From contig CAIPQX010000020.1 of assembly GCA_903867285.1 (NCBI GenBank), forward strand, positions 1-30,675: a stretch of 30,675 nucleotides of DNA. Reading direction: 5' to 3'. Made by a program: the position numbers and the translations under genes. Positions 1-7,891 of this stretch are shown here, in pieces (the first letter of the stretch is position 1; each line of letters begins with the position of its first letter). The DNA comes from an uncultured Actinomycetes bacterium. Its GTDB lineage: Bacteria; Actinomycetota; Actinomycetes; Nanopelagicales; Nanopelagicaceae. The notes under the pieces are model-generated. The model ran no database searches and was not told where the DNA came from. It worked only from the letters and a program-made list of their open reading frames with translations.

Positions 1-32
1 GGGTTCTCTCCAGCTTTCGGGAGAACGGCTTT

Positions 33-37
33 AGGGG
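33..37 (+). promoter_or_regulatory. Ribosome binding site deciding the start at 46
   Basis: AGGGG lies 8 nt before ATG 46 but overlaps GTG 37, which is in the same frame. It therefore favours ATG 46 as the start of the phosphodiesterase gene. Confidence 0.55.
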
Positions 38-45
38 TGCGTGCC

Positions 46-1179
46 ATGGCGCGTATCTTGCCACGCTATTTACGGCAGGATGGGGATGTGGGCTTTGGAC
101 TGGCAGATCTGTCGCAATCTATCTTTGCGACCCTTGGGCTTCCCGGCACGGATAATCGCCTCGCGCTCGTCGAATCGCGACGGACTTGCCTCCTACTTAT
201 CGATGGCATGGGCTCTAAGTCGCTCGAGAGTTATAAATCACAATTTCCGATATTTGCTTCAGTGAAATCATCTTTCGAATTAGCATCGCACTTTCCATCA
301 ACCACTGTTACTAATCTGACGAGTTTGGGTACCGGAGAACTTCCGGGCGTCCATGGAATGCTGGGATACACGGTACGCGTTCCCAATTCTGGAACTCCGG
401 GACGATTACTCAATGCACTTAAATGGGATGATCGAGTCGATCCACTCTTCTGGCAGAAGGTACCAACACTCTTTGAGCGCGGTGTAGAACATGGGATTTC
501 GGTTACGAATATCGCCGAGAAGCGTTACGAGGGAAGCGCATTCACGCAAGCTGCGTTACGTGGAGCGAAGTATGTAGGTGCTAATCGCAGCGACGAGATG
601 GTTAAAGCTGCTGTCGAGGCGCTCGCTGAACCATACTCATTCACGTACTTATATATAAATGCCCTCGATCATGCCGGCCACAATGATGGTGTCGGTAGTG
701 AGAAATGGCTATTAGCTTTGGGACAGATCGCCGAACTTATAAGTGCGTTAATGGCACGCCTGCCGAAGAACACGGATCTGTACATCACGGCAGACCATGG
801 CATGGTAAACGTAGGAGAGAAGATTGTTCTGGGCCAAGACAATAAATTGATGGATAACATCACCCTCGTCGGTGGAGAACCGCGGGCTCGCCACATGTAT
901 GTCACTGAAGGAGCTGCGGCGGAGACGATTGCACAATGGCGTGAATATTTGGGCGAACGCGCCACTATTTATTCGCGCGAAGAAATGGTTGCGAACCAAA
1001 CTTTCGGAGCAGTTGTGTCACAGGATAGTTTCGAACGTATGGGAGATTTTATGGCGATTGCAAATACAGAGGTTATCTTGATCGATCCAAGTCGCATCCC
1101 CCAAGAGTCATCCATGGTGGGGCATCACGGGGGTGTGACAGAGATGGAGTCTGCTATTCCTCTTCTGAAGTTTCTTTAG
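46..1179 (+). CDS. Alkaline phosphatase superfamily protein (nucleotide pyrophosphatase/phosphodiesterase-like)
   Basis: A soluble metal-dependent phosphodiesterase or phosphatase of the type I phosphodiesterase/nucleotide pyrophosphatase group (377 aa). The two-metal site can be read in order: Asp53 in DGMG, a Thr nucleophile at 86/87 in PSTTVTN, Asp208-His209-x-x-His212, Asp250-His251 in ADHG, and His360-His361 near the end. All elements are present, so the enzyme should be active. The substrate cannot be told from sequence; family members hydrolyse nucleotides, phosphodiesters or phosphonates. No signal peptide is evident, so it is probably cytoplasmic. A GTG at 37 would add three residues, but ATG 46 has the better-placed ribosome site. 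The last 26 bp overlap the convergent sepH gene. Family assignment is firm, substrate unknown. Confidence 0.88.
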   Translation: MARILPRYLRQDGDVGFGLADLSQSIFATLGLPGTDNRLALVESRRTCLLLIDGMGSKSLESYKSQFPIFASVKSSFELASHFPSTTVTNLTSLGTGELPGVHGMLGYTVRVPNSGTPGRLLNALKWDDRVDPLFWQKVPTLFERGVEHGISVTNIAEKRYEGSAFTQAALRGAKYVGANRSDEMVKAAVEALAEPYSFTYLYINALDHAGHNDGVGSEKWLLALGQIAELISALMARLPKNTDLYITADHGMVNVGEKIVLGQDNKLMDNITLVGGEPRARHMYVTEGAAAETIAQWREYLGERATIYSREEMVANQTFGAVVSQDSFERMGDFMAIANTEVILIDPSRIPQESSMVGHHGGVTEMESAIPLLKFL

Positions 1180-1990
1180 GTCCACCAAACATAATGTCAT
1201 CCCAAGATGGAATCTTTAGTCTTTTGGTAATTCCATCGCGCTTCTCGGCCTCCGAAACGGTGTCTGCCTGACTCGGTCCGGTATTGATAATGGCATCGAG
1301 GCTAGAAATTTTGATCGGCTCTGGGAGGTCGGATTGATTGACTTCTTCACGAACCGCTACTAGCCGTGGTGCGGGCGTCGCGGAGGGATAGACAATCCCA
1401 TGGGATGGGGAAGCGCTGTGCGCCTCCAACTCATCTCCAGCAATCCAAGCAGCCCCGTCATCGAGAGCTTCCAGACTGCGGTTGTTGATATCGAAGGTCC
1501 AATTGGCTTCGCTGGTCCCGCCACTTTTGGTGGGGTAGAAAAGGACGATGTTCCACGAGCCATCAGGTAATCGCCAGGTGTTCCATTCAACCAAAGTCAT
1601 ATCGACGCCACGAGGGGCAAGCTGTGAGATCGTCGCCGCTGAAAGTGTGGGAGCGTGCTTCTCTCTGCGCAGTTGTGCCGCCAGAGCTAGACCGATGACG
1701 TAAGCGCGTTCCTGCAAGATTGGTCCGGAGAACTTCTCAACTTTCTCGGCGCTCCAGTCGGAAGTTCGCACGATAGAGTCGATGCTTTCACCACCACGTA
1801 AGCGGGCTTGGACATCTTTAACGGTGACAGCGGATTGTTCATCCTCGTTGACGACAGAAACGAGGCGGGGTTGATTGACCAAAGATCGGAGTTGATCACT
1901 GATGCGTAGGCTGAAGTTGACTCCATCTTTCGACTGTAATTCGAGTTCGCTGCCGTCATCTGATCGTCCAATTAATCGTAAGTCGCTCAC
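1154..1990 (-). CDS. sepH: Cell division protein SepH
   Basis: SepH is an actinobacterial FtsZ-binding protein that promotes FtsZ assembly at the septum. The N-terminal DUF3071 domain (about residues 1-165) begins MSDLRLIGRSDDG, typical of the family, and includes a helix-turn-helix-like segment. A variable linker follows, and the C-terminus carries the family signature IPSWDDIMFG. GTG 1990 is preferred over TTG 2020 because it gives the family N-terminus and has a -10-like CACTCT exactly 6 nt upstream, as for other leaderless genes here. The length (278 aa) is slightly short for the family because of a compact linker. The gene lies about 50 bp downstream of the MFS gene on the same strand, and its 3' end overlaps the convergent phosphodiesterase gene. 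Confidence 0.9.
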   Translation of the reverse strand: MSDLRLIGRSDDGSELELQSKDGVNFSLRISDQLRSLVNQPRLVSVVNEDEQSAVTVKDVQARLRGGESIDSIVRTSDWSAEKVEKFSGPILQERAYVIGLALAAQLRREKHAPTLSAATISQLAPRGVDMTLVEWNTWRLPDGSWNIVLFYPTKSGGTSEANWTFDINNRSLEALDDGAAWIAGDELEAHSASPSHGIVYPSATPAPRLVAVREEVNQSDLPEPIKISSLDAIINTGPSQADTVSEAEKRDGITKRLKIPSWDDIMFGGPKETSEEE

Positions 1991-2041
1991 GGGCAAAGAG
2001 TGCCACAACTGCGGGGGCAAGGTTGGGATATTTGGGTGGTC

Positions 2042-3238
2042 CTAGTGATCTGAAATCCGACGCCAGGTCCGTAGGTAAGGCAAGGTCGCCAAATTCCCCA
2101 AAAAGAGGCAGATGACCGGGACAATAAATGCCTTACTCGCTCCCTGTGAGTCGATGATATGGCCCGTCAGTGTTCCCGGCAGGGCGCTTCCCAACGAGAG
2201 ACCCGCAATCACCCACGAGAGCGTCTCGGTCACTTTCTCTGGCGGAACTGATTTTTCGGCGACGTTGTATCCCGAGACGATGAGCGGTGCGACGCCTACT
2301 CCGGACAGGAAGAGGGCAATTGTCAGCATCACCATGGAGTGGATGAAGAAGAAGGGGAGAGAAAGAACCAAGATCACAGCTAGGTTGATGCGAAAGCGCG
2401 AAGCATCTTTTAGCCGCCATTTAACCGAACCATTAAATATTGCGGCGATTCCACTACCCGCTGCCCAAATCGCGAGAACGAGGCCGGTGAAGGCTGCATG
2501 GTGATGTTGCTGGGCGTAGCCGACCACGGCCAGGCCCGTTGAGCTAAAGAAAGCACCCAAGAATATAAATGGAAGAAATACGGCTTGAACGACCGGCATT
2601 GCTAAAACTAAACCGTGTTTCCCACTCTCATCTTTCTTAAAGGGAGGTGGCTCTGTCGAACGTTGTGAGATGAAGAGTGTCGTACCAACGGCCATGAAAG
2701 AGAAACCCATGATCATGCCGGCAGCTGGCGATATGAAAGTTGCCGCTGACGACGCGACCAAGGGTCCAATAATGAAAATAATCTCATCCATCAACGCTTC
2801 ATAGGAGTAGGCGGTATTTATCATGACGCGATCTTCGGAGAGAACCCAGAGCCAACGCCGGCGTACTAGGCCTCCGACATTGGGAAGAAAGATCTCGGCA
2901 AGGAAGATCGCGCTCATCCAAATGTAGGTAGGGGCGTGCTTGCTTATTGCGACGAGAAAGATGAGATCGAAGATGATGTAGAAGGGGATGGTAAAGCGCA
3001 GTACCTTGCGTTGCCCGAGTCGGTCTGCATAACGCGACCAGGTGGGGCTAAAGACGGTCGAGATCAAAGCGGCGCCTGTGGACACGGTCCCTGCCAATGT
3101 ATACGAATGTTTTACATGAACAATTACGAAGGTGATCGAGAGCAAGGTCATCGAGATCGGAAGACGAGCGATAGAACCAGCTATAGAGAATCGGAGCGCT
3201 CCTGGTACCGCGAAGAGTTTGCGATACGGAGAAAACAT
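2042..3238 (-). CDS. Major facilitator superfamily transporter
   Basis: An integral membrane secondary transporter of 398 aa with about 12 hydrophobic segments. It has a loop 2-3 motif reading RYADRLGQRKV, the usual MFS G-x-x-D-R-x-G-R-R box in slightly modified form. A hydrophilic central loop (around residues 195-210, STEPPPFKKDESGK) separates the two six-helix halves, which is normal for MFS. Nothing in the sequence fixes the substrate; drug or metabolite efflux are possibilities. ATG 3238 is supported by TAGAAT exactly 6 nt upstream on the minus strand, so the mRNA is probably leaderless. The gene diverges from suhB across a 15-bp spacer and precedes sepH on the same strand, possibly as an operon. 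Confidence 0.85.
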   Translation of the reverse strand: MFSPYRKLFAVPGALRFSIAGSIARLPISMTLLSITFVIVHVKHSYTLAGTVSTGAALISTVFSPTWSRYADRLGQRKVLRFTIPFYIIFDLIFLVAISKHAPTYIWMSAIFLAEIFLPNVGGLVRRRWLWVLSEDRVMINTAYSYEALMDEIIFIIGPLVASSAATFISPAAGMIMGFSFMAVGTTLFISQRSTEPPPFKKDESGKHGLVLAMPVVQAVFLPFIFLGAFFSSTGLAVVGYAQQHHHAAFTGLVLAIWAAGSGIAAIFNGSVKWRLKDASRFRINLAVILVLSLPFFFIHSMVMLTIALFLSGVGVAPLIVSGYNVAEKSVPPEKVTETLSWVIAGLSLGSALPGTLTGHIIDSQGASKAFIVPVICLFLGNLATLPYLRTWRRISDH

Positions 3239-3241
3239 ACC

Positions 3242-3250
3242 TAGATTCTA
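3242..3250. promoter_or_regulatory. Symmetric bidirectional -10 element (MFS gene / suhB)
   Basis: The near-palindrome CTAGATTCTAG holds TAGATT on the plus strand (3242-3247) and TAGAAT on the minus strand (3250-3245). Each ends exactly 6 nt before its start codon (ATG 3254 and ATG 3238). Both transcripts should therefore be leaderless and share one core promoter. No clear -35 box was seen on either side. Prediction from spacing and consensus only. Confidence 0.6.
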
Positions 3251-3253
3251 GCC

Positions 3254-4039
3254 ATGAAGCAGCAATCGCAGACCGAGCTCATCAGCGAACTACTTATCCT
3301 CGCAGAGGGGATTGCGCAGCGGGCTGGCGAGCTATTGAGCAATCGTCCCGATACCTTCGATATCAACGAGAAGAGCTCAGCACGCGACTTTGCAACGCAT
3401 ATGGATCATGCCAGCGAGAAGCTCATTGTGAGCGAAATTTTGGCGGCGCGCCCGGGCGATGGAATCATCGGCGAAGAGGGCGCGAATCGTGAATCGCAAT
3501 CAGGTATCACCTGGGTGATCGATCCGATCGATGGCACCGTTAATTATTTTTATAACTTGCCTGGGTGGAACATCAGTATCGCGGCTAAAGATGAAGAAGG
3601 CGTTCTCATCGGAATCGTCTACGCACCCACGCTCAACTCACTCTGGCGTGCCAGTCGAGGGGGAGGGGCGTTTCTCAATGACCGGGCGATCCACTGTTCT
3701 AAAGCCGAACTATTGGAAGATTCTTTGATCGCGACGGGATTTTCCTACGATCTTGCAGAGAGGGTGCGACAGGGAGAGAAGATCGCCTCCCTGATCCCGC
3801 GCGTTCGAGATATTCGGAGAAATGGCGCCGCCGCCGTAGACCTCTGTCACGTGGCTAGCGGTGCTGTTGATGGATACTTTGAAACAGGGCTCAAAGAGTG
3901 GGATCTGGCCGCTGGAGGACTGATTGCCCGCGAGGCCGGGGCGCTGGTGAGTGGACGAAATGGCACTACTGCGGGCGAAGAGATGGTTATTGCTGCTGGA
4001 GCAGCCCTACACGAGCTCCTCACGCTCGAAATTGGCTAG
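3254..4039 (+). CDS. suhB: Inositol monophosphatase family protein
   Basis: A Mg2+-dependent phosphatase of the inositol monophosphatase/FIG superfamily (261 aa), cytoplasmic. The metal site is complete: Glu74-Glu75 in IIGEEG, the D90-P-I-D-G-T95 motif, and W216-D217-L-A-A-G near the C-terminus. Family members dephosphorylate myo-inositol-1-phosphate, which in actinobacteria feeds phosphatidylinositol and mycothiol, but some act on histidinol phosphate, NADP or fructose-1,6-bisphosphate. Sequence alone does not separate these, so the symbol suhB is by homology. The start at ATG 3254 is supported by TAGATT 6 nt upstream. The stop codon overlaps a possible -35 box of the rplS promoter. Confidence 0.87.
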   Translation: MKQQSQTELISELLILAEGIAQRAGELLSNRPDTFDINEKSSARDFATHMDHASEKLIVSEILAARPGDGIIGEEGANRESQSGITWVIDPIDGTVNYFYNLPGWNISIAAKDEEGVLIGIVYAPTLNSLWRASRGGGAFLNDRAIHCSKAELLEDSLIATGFSYDLAERVRQGEKIASLIPRVRDIRRNGAAAVDLCHVASGAVDGYFETGLKEWDLAAGGLIAREAGALVSGRNGTTAGEEMVIAAGAALHELLTLEIG

Positions 4040-4061
4040 CCCAGCCTGACTGTGGCAAGAT
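4032..4061 (+). promoter_or_regulatory. Putative rplS-lepB-rnhB promoter
   Basis: TTGGCT (4032-4037, overlapping the suhB stop codon) is followed after 18 nt by CAAGAT (4056-4061), preceded by TGTGG as an extended -10. TACGGT at 4061-4066 is an alternative -10. Either leaves a leader of about 60 nt before rplS, in which no convincing structure was recognised. Confidence 0.4.
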
Positions 4062-4128
4062 ACGGTCTTCAACGAATAACAATATTGGCAGGCCCTCTGA
4101 CGACGGCCCCATAAGCAAAGGATTACCC

Positions 4129-4641
4129 ATGAACGTTTTGGATGCGGTTGATGCCGCCTCGCTCAAAAAGGGCATTATCAACTTCCGCTCTGGCGATGAG
4201 ATCAAGGTCCACGTTCGTGTTATCGAAGGTTCTAAGAGTCGTATCCAGGTCTTCCAAGGCGTAGTAATTCGCCGTCAAGGTGCCGGAGTTCGCGAGACTT
4301 TCACAATCCGTAAACTTTCATACGGTGTTGGAGTAGAACGTACCTTCCCAGTACACACCCCAGTAATTGAAAAGTTTGAGATGGTTCGCCGTGGCGATGT
4401 CCGTCGCGCCAAGCTTTACTACCTACGCGATCTGCGCGGCAAGGCTGCCAAGATTAAAGAGCGTCGTGGCGCTAACAATGAGTTCATTGTTGAAGATGTA
4501 ATTGTTGAAGAGGTAGTTATCGAAGAGGTAATTACTCCTGAGGTTGTAGAAACCCCAGCAGTTGTAGAAGCCGTTGTCGAAACTCCAGCAGTTGTAGAAG
4601 AAGTTGCTGCAGAGTCTGAGACACCAGCCGAACAAGCTTAA
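4129..4641 (+). CDS. rplS: 50S ribosomal protein L19 with long acidic C-terminal tail
   Basis: L19 is a structural protein of the large ribosomal subunit at the 30S-50S interface. Residues 1 to about 115 match the conserved family core (MNVLDAVDAASLKK, FRSGDEIKVHVRV, RRQGAGVRETFTIRK, RRAKLYYLRDLRGKAAKIKE). The start at ATG 4129 fits the family N-terminus and has AAAGGA at 4117-4122, 6 nt upstream; the open frame extends further upstream but matches nothing. After the core comes an unusual tail of about 50 residues made almost only of Val, Glu, Ala, Pro and Thr, including a duplicated VVETPAVVEA-type unit. Total length is 170 aa against roughly 115-120 for the common form. lepB starts 11 bp downstream, so co-transcription is likely. 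Confidence 0.95.
   Translation: MNVLDAVDAASLKKGIINFRSGDEIKVHVRVIEGSKSRIQVFQGVVIRRQGAGVRETFTIRKLSYGVGVERTFPVHTPVIEKFEMVRRGDVRRAKLYYLRDLRGKAAKIKERRGANNEFIVEDVIVEEVVIEEVITPEVVETPAVVEAVVETPAVVEEVAAESETPAEQA
4543..4602 (+). repeat. Two 30-bp tandem units in the rplS tail
   Basis: Units 4543-4572 and 4573-4602 each encode VVETPAVVE plus Ala or Glu. They differ at four bases: two silent changes and the last codon. This fits a tandem duplication that has drifted slightly. They sit in the acidic extension of L19. Confidence 0.75.
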
Positions 4642-4652
4642 TTATTTTTAAG

Positions 4653-5330
4653 ATGCGCCTTCCCAAAAAGGGTTCGCTACTTCGAGAAGTTCCGATCATT
4701 GTTATTTCGGCGCTTGTTGTTGCCGTAATTATCAAAACCTTTTTTGTGCACTTTTTTTATGTTCCATCGGGCTCTATGCAGAACACTCTGGGAATCGGCG
4801 ATCGCATCGCTGTTAATAAATTTTCAGCGATGTTCAGCGATATTCGCCGTGGAGAAGTTGTTGTCTTCAAAGACCCTGCTGGATGGCTAGGAACCCCTCC
4901 GCCTCCAACAGGAGATGTTTTCACTCGCGAATTAAAGCGTGCCCTTGTTGACGTTGGCGTTATGCCAGATCCAGCCACTCAATATTTGGTGAAGCGCGCC
5001 ATTGGAGTCGCTGGAGATCACATAGTTTGTTGCGATGCAAAAGGTCGCTTGCAGGTAAATGGAACTTCAATCAATGAGAACTATCTTTTCCCGGGTAACA
5101 CCCCGAGTGATTCCAAATTTGATGTCACTGTTCCCAAGGGAGATATCTGGGTCATGGGCGATCATCGAGGGGCCAGTGCAGATTCGCGCTTCCACACCGA
5201 CGATATTCATAAAGGATTCGTTCCACTCAGCGACGTGGTTGGTCGCGCAGAATTTGTCGTGTGGCCACTTAGCCACGTTAAGTTTTTATCGGTCGCACAC
5301 GACCTATCGAAGGTTCCGGTTAAAAAGTAA
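4653..5330 (+). CDS. lepB: Signal peptidase I
   Basis: A membrane-bound serine protease that removes signal peptides from secreted preproteins (225 aa). An N-terminal transmembrane helix spans about residues 13-35, followed by the catalytic Ser41 in VPSGSM, the general base Lys114 in VKRAIGVAGD, and the MGDHR box with downstream ASADSR. This is the complete Ser/Lys dyad and S26 box set. One N-terminal helix and an external catalytic domain are standard for Gram-positive type enzymes. It starts 11 bp after rplS and ends 5 bp before rnhB, a conserved actinobacterial gene order. No strong ribosome site precedes the ATG, so translation may depend on coupling from rplS. Confidence 0.95.
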   Translation: MRLPKKGSLLREVPIIVISALVVAVIIKTFFVHFFYVPSGSMQNTLGIGDRIAVNKFSAMFSDIRRGEVVVFKDPAGWLGTPPPPTGDVFTRELKRALVDVGVMPDPATQYLVKRAIGVAGDHIVCCDAKGRLQVNGTSINENYLFPGNTPSDSKFDVTVPKGDIWVMGDHRGASADSRFHTDDIHKGFVPLSDVVGRAEFVVWPLSHVKFLSVAHDLSKVPVKK

Positions 5331-5335
5331 CCGCA

Positions 5336-5938
5336 ATGTCTGGCATCGAAGCCGCACTGCGCGCCAGCGGAGTTATGCGAATCGCTGGAGTCGATGAAGC
5401 GGGACGCGGTCCCTGTGCTGGCCCTCTGATAATCGCAGCAGTCATTCTCAAAGATTCTGATTCCCCAGTGCTCGCGCGTGTACGCGACTCCAAGGCCTTA
5501 ACAGAAAAGGTTCGAGAAGAACTTTACGAAGTTGTCATCGATCAGGCGCTCAGTTATTCCATCATCGAAATTGCACCAGAAGAGATCGATCGATTTGGAC
5601 TTCATAAATCCAACCTCGAAGGTATGCGCCGCGCCATTAACTCACTAACGACCCCACCTGAATATGTGCTCACCGATGGATATGCCATCGAAGGGCTCGC
5701 CATCCCGAATCTGGCGGTCTGGAAGGGCGACCAGGTCGCTCTAAGCATCAGCGCCGCATCCATTCTGGCGAAGGTCTATCGCGATCGGATCATGCGCGAG
5801 ATGGATGTTAAATACCCGGGCTATGGTTTTGCGAAACACAAGGGATATGCAACCGCCGCTCACACGGCAGCTCTGCAGGAGTTGGGCATTACGGAGATAC
5901 ATCGCAAGAGCTTTGCGAATATCGCTTCTTTGATTTAA
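5336..5938 (+). CDS. rnhB: Ribonuclease HII
   Basis: Cleaves RNA in RNA-DNA hybrids and starts removal of single ribonucleotides from DNA (200 aa). The type 2 RNase H signature is clear: Asp20-Glu21 in GVDEAGRGPCAGPL, Asp114 in LTDGYAI, and SISAASILAKVYRDRIM carrying the final acidic residue. The length matches bacterial RNase HII and no accessory domain is present. It lies 5 bp after lepB and is the last gene of the likely rplS-lepB-rnhB operon; the next gene, yraN, seems to have its own promoter 73 bp further on. Confidence 0.95.
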   Translation: MSGIEAALRASGVMRIAGVDEAGRGPCAGPLIIAAVILKDSDSPVLARVRDSKALTEKVREELYEVVIDQALSYSIIEIAPEEIDRFGLHKSNLEGMRRAINSLTTPPEYVLTDGYAIEGLAIPNLAVWKGDQVALSISAASILAKVYRDRIMREMDVKYPGYGFAKHKGYATAAHTAALQELGITEIHRKSFANIASLI

Positions 5939-5999
5939 TCAACAGGGGAAGTTTTCAACAGCGATACCGCTGGCAGAACTCCTATTTCTTTTAGGGCAC

Positions 6000-6005
6000 T
6001 ACTTT
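6000..6005 (+). promoter_or_regulatory. -10 element for leaderless yraN
   Basis: TACTTT ends 6 nt before ATG 6012, the spacing seen at other operon heads in this window. No good -35 box is visible. It would drive yraN-comM-dprA. Confidence 0.5.
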
Positions 6006-6011
6006 CCATAT

Positions 6012-6371
6012 ATGTCACGTCGAGAAAATTTGATAGGTGCTGCAGGGGAGACGCTAGTTGCGACCTATTTACGCGAGCAAGGCGCGGTGCTCATCGCCAC
6101 GAATTGGCGCATAAAGGAGGGCGAGATAGATCTAGTCGCGAGGCTGGACGGCAGGTTGTTGTTTGTTGAAGTGAAGAGTCGCACAAGCGCCAAATTTGGG
6201 CATCCATTAGAAGCTGTCGGGCCAGAGAAGGCGCATCGCCTCCAAAGGCTGGCGCTGGCGTGGATTGCGATGCACGACCAATGGGGTGCTGATTACCGTA
6301 TTGATTGTGCGGCAGTGCACTTTAGAGATGGGCTGAAACCTGCAATTGAATATCGCGCCGGAGTTCTTTGA
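6012..6371 (+). CDS. yraN: YraN family protein (UPF0102)
   Basis: A small predicted nuclease-fold protein of 119 aa, the usual length for the family. The restriction-endonuclease-like core is visible as GEIDLVARLDG followed by LLFVEVKSR, giving the acidic-acidic-E-x-K pattern of RecB/Holliday-resolvase folds, and an N-terminal GAAGETLVATYL helix. The biological role is poorly known; its constant association with comM and dprA suggests DNA processing. The stop codon overlaps the ATG of comM by one base (TGATG), indicating translational coupling. The start is supported by the -10-like element 6 nt upstream. Confidence 0.9.
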   Translation: MSRRENLIGAAGETLVATYLREQGAVLIATNWRIKEGEIDLVARLDGRLLFVEVKSRTSAKFGHPLEAVGPEKAHRLQRLALAWIAMHDQWGADYRIDCAAVHFRDGLKPAIEYRAGVL

Positions 6372-7891
6372 TGACACTGGCGCGCGTTAAGAGCATTGCC
6401 TTACTCGGGTTGCGCGGTGAAATAGTGGATATAGAAGTGGACATTTCAGATGGATTACCAGGGTATTCCTTGCTGGGCTTACCCGACGCTGCTCTTCTCG
6501 AATCAAGAGAGCGAGTACGTTCGGCGCTACAAAATTCCGGAGCCACGTGGCCCAATAAACGAGTAACCGTCTCTCTCTCGCCTGGGTGGCTTCACAAAAG
6601 TGGTTCCGGGTTCGATCTTCCAATCGCCATCGCTCTGTTGATGGCGCAAGGAACAATTACCTCGCGGAATTTGGAGGAACATATATTTCTAGGTGAGCTA
6701 GCCCTTGATGGATCGATTAGACCGATTCGGGGAGTTTTGCCGGCATTACTAGCAGCAGCTGATCGTGGAATAACCACCGCCGTAGTCCCGTTAGCCAACG
6801 CCGCTGAGGCAATGGGACTCGCAGGCGTTAAATCGATCGCAGTGTCACATTTGAATCAGGTCATCTCATTTATTGAAGAGGGGGTAATTCCAGAAGTAAA
6901 TCTCGAAGAGATTAAGAAGGTGAGCGAATCACCTCTCGATTTGAGCGAAGTGGTGGGACAGAAGCGAGCACGGTTTGCGCTTGAGATCTCTGCAATCGGT
7001 GGGCATCACCTTTTATTAATTGGCCCACCTGGAACAGGAAAGACTATGTTGGCAGAACGCATTCCGACAATCATGCCCCCACTGACTCGCGAAGAGGCAG
7101 TGGAAGTAGCTGCGATTCATTCGGTAGCTGGTGCGCTGGGGGAGAGAAATCTGGAATCTAGAACCCCTCCCTTTGTATCTCCGCATCACACAGCCACAGC
7201 GACGGCGATGGTTGGCGGTGGGGCGCATTTCATCAAACCCGGCGCTTGTTCTATGGCGCATGGCGGAGTTCTCTTCATTGATGAAGCACCAGAATGTAAA
7301 CCTGGAGTTCTAGATTCGCTACGACAACCGCTTGAATCAGGATCGGTTGTTATCTCTAGGGCAGCTGGGAGCACTACCTTTCCGGCGGACTTTCTTCTCG
7401 TAATAGCCGCGAATCCCTGCCCCTGTGGACGATTTAATGGAAAGGGGCGGGCGTGCACTTGCACCTCGCTGCAAATTCGTCGCTATCTACAACGCCTTTC
7501 TGGACCCCTCCTGGATCGAATTGATATCCGCACCTTCGTCGAAGTGCCAACGCGAACCGAGTTAGCTGCCAGCCAAGGGGGCGAGTCAAGCAGCGATGTA
7601 CGTTCCCGCGTCATTGCCGCTCGCGCCGTAGCCGCCGAGAGATTTACTAGAGATCTTTGGAGCACCAATTCGCAAATTCCTGCGAGCCAACTGCGATCTC
7701 GCTTTCGCGCCACCAAAGCGGGTATGGCCTTCTTGCATACTGAACTTGACCATGAGCGACTGAGTGCGCGGGGATATCACAAGGTGATGCGACTAGCCTG
7801 GACTATCGCTGATCGCAATGGAGTTACGGCCCCAGGGTTAGATGAGGTGGAGAGTGCTTACCACCTGCGACAAGGTGTTGAAATTTTATGA
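6371..7891 (+). CDS. comM: YifB/ComM family Mg chelatase-like AAA+ ATPase
   Basis: A cytoplasmic AAA+ ATPase of 506 aa; in naturally competent bacteria ComM is a hexameric helicase that promotes branch migration during recombination of incoming DNA. Layout: N-terminal ChlI-like/Lon S5-like domain (about 1-165, with GLPDAALLESRERVRSAL and SGSGFDLPIA), AAA+ module with Walker A GPPGTGKT at 218-225 and Walker B LFIDE at 301-305, a cysteine-bearing NPCPCG segment, and a C-terminal Mg-chelatase domain (SQIPASQLR onward). Length is normal for the family. ATG 6371 overlaps the yraN stop; a TTG three bases earlier is a poorer start. It overlaps dprA by 4 bp (ATGA). Confidence 0.94.
   Translation: MTLARVKSIALLGLRGEIVDIEVDISDGLPGYSLLGLPDAALLESRERVRSALQNSGATWPNKRVTVSLSPGWLHKSGSGFDLPIAIALLMAQGTITSRNLEEHIFLGELALDGSIRPIRGVLPALLAAADRGITTAVVPLANAAEAMGLAGVKSIAVSHLNQVISFIEEGVIPEVNLEEIKKVSESPLDLSEVVGQKRARFALEISAIGGHHLLLIGPPGTGKTMLAERIPTIMPPLTREEAVEVAAIHSVAGALGERNLESRTPPFVSPHHTATATAMVGGGAHFIKPGACSMAHGGVLFIDEAPECKPGVLDSLRQPLESGSVVISRAAGSTTFPADFLLVIAANPCPCGRFNGKGRACTCTSLQIRRYLQRLSGPLLDRIDIRTFVEVPTRTELAASQGGESSSDVRSRVIAARAVAAERFTRDLWSTNSQIPASQLRSRFRATKAGMAFLHTELDHERLSARGYHKVMRLAWTIADRNGVTAPGLDEVESAYHLRQGVEIL

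Noticed and set aside
3..26. Hairpin GTTCTCTC / GGGAGAAC at the left edge, possible terminator of an upstream gene
   Set aside because: The stem includes a G-T pair, no T-run follows, and the upstream context is outside the window, so its role cannot be judged.
3898..4128. N-terminal extension of rplS reaching back into suhB
   Set aside because: The extra residues match nothing, overlap suhB, and a proper ribosome site precedes ATG 4129.
5940..5962. DnaA-box-like sequences and a possible origin in the rnhB-yraN spacer (TTTTCAACA)
   Set aside because: It has a mismatch to the DnaA box, there is no cluster of boxes and no dnaA or dnaN nearby; this is an ordinary short spacer.
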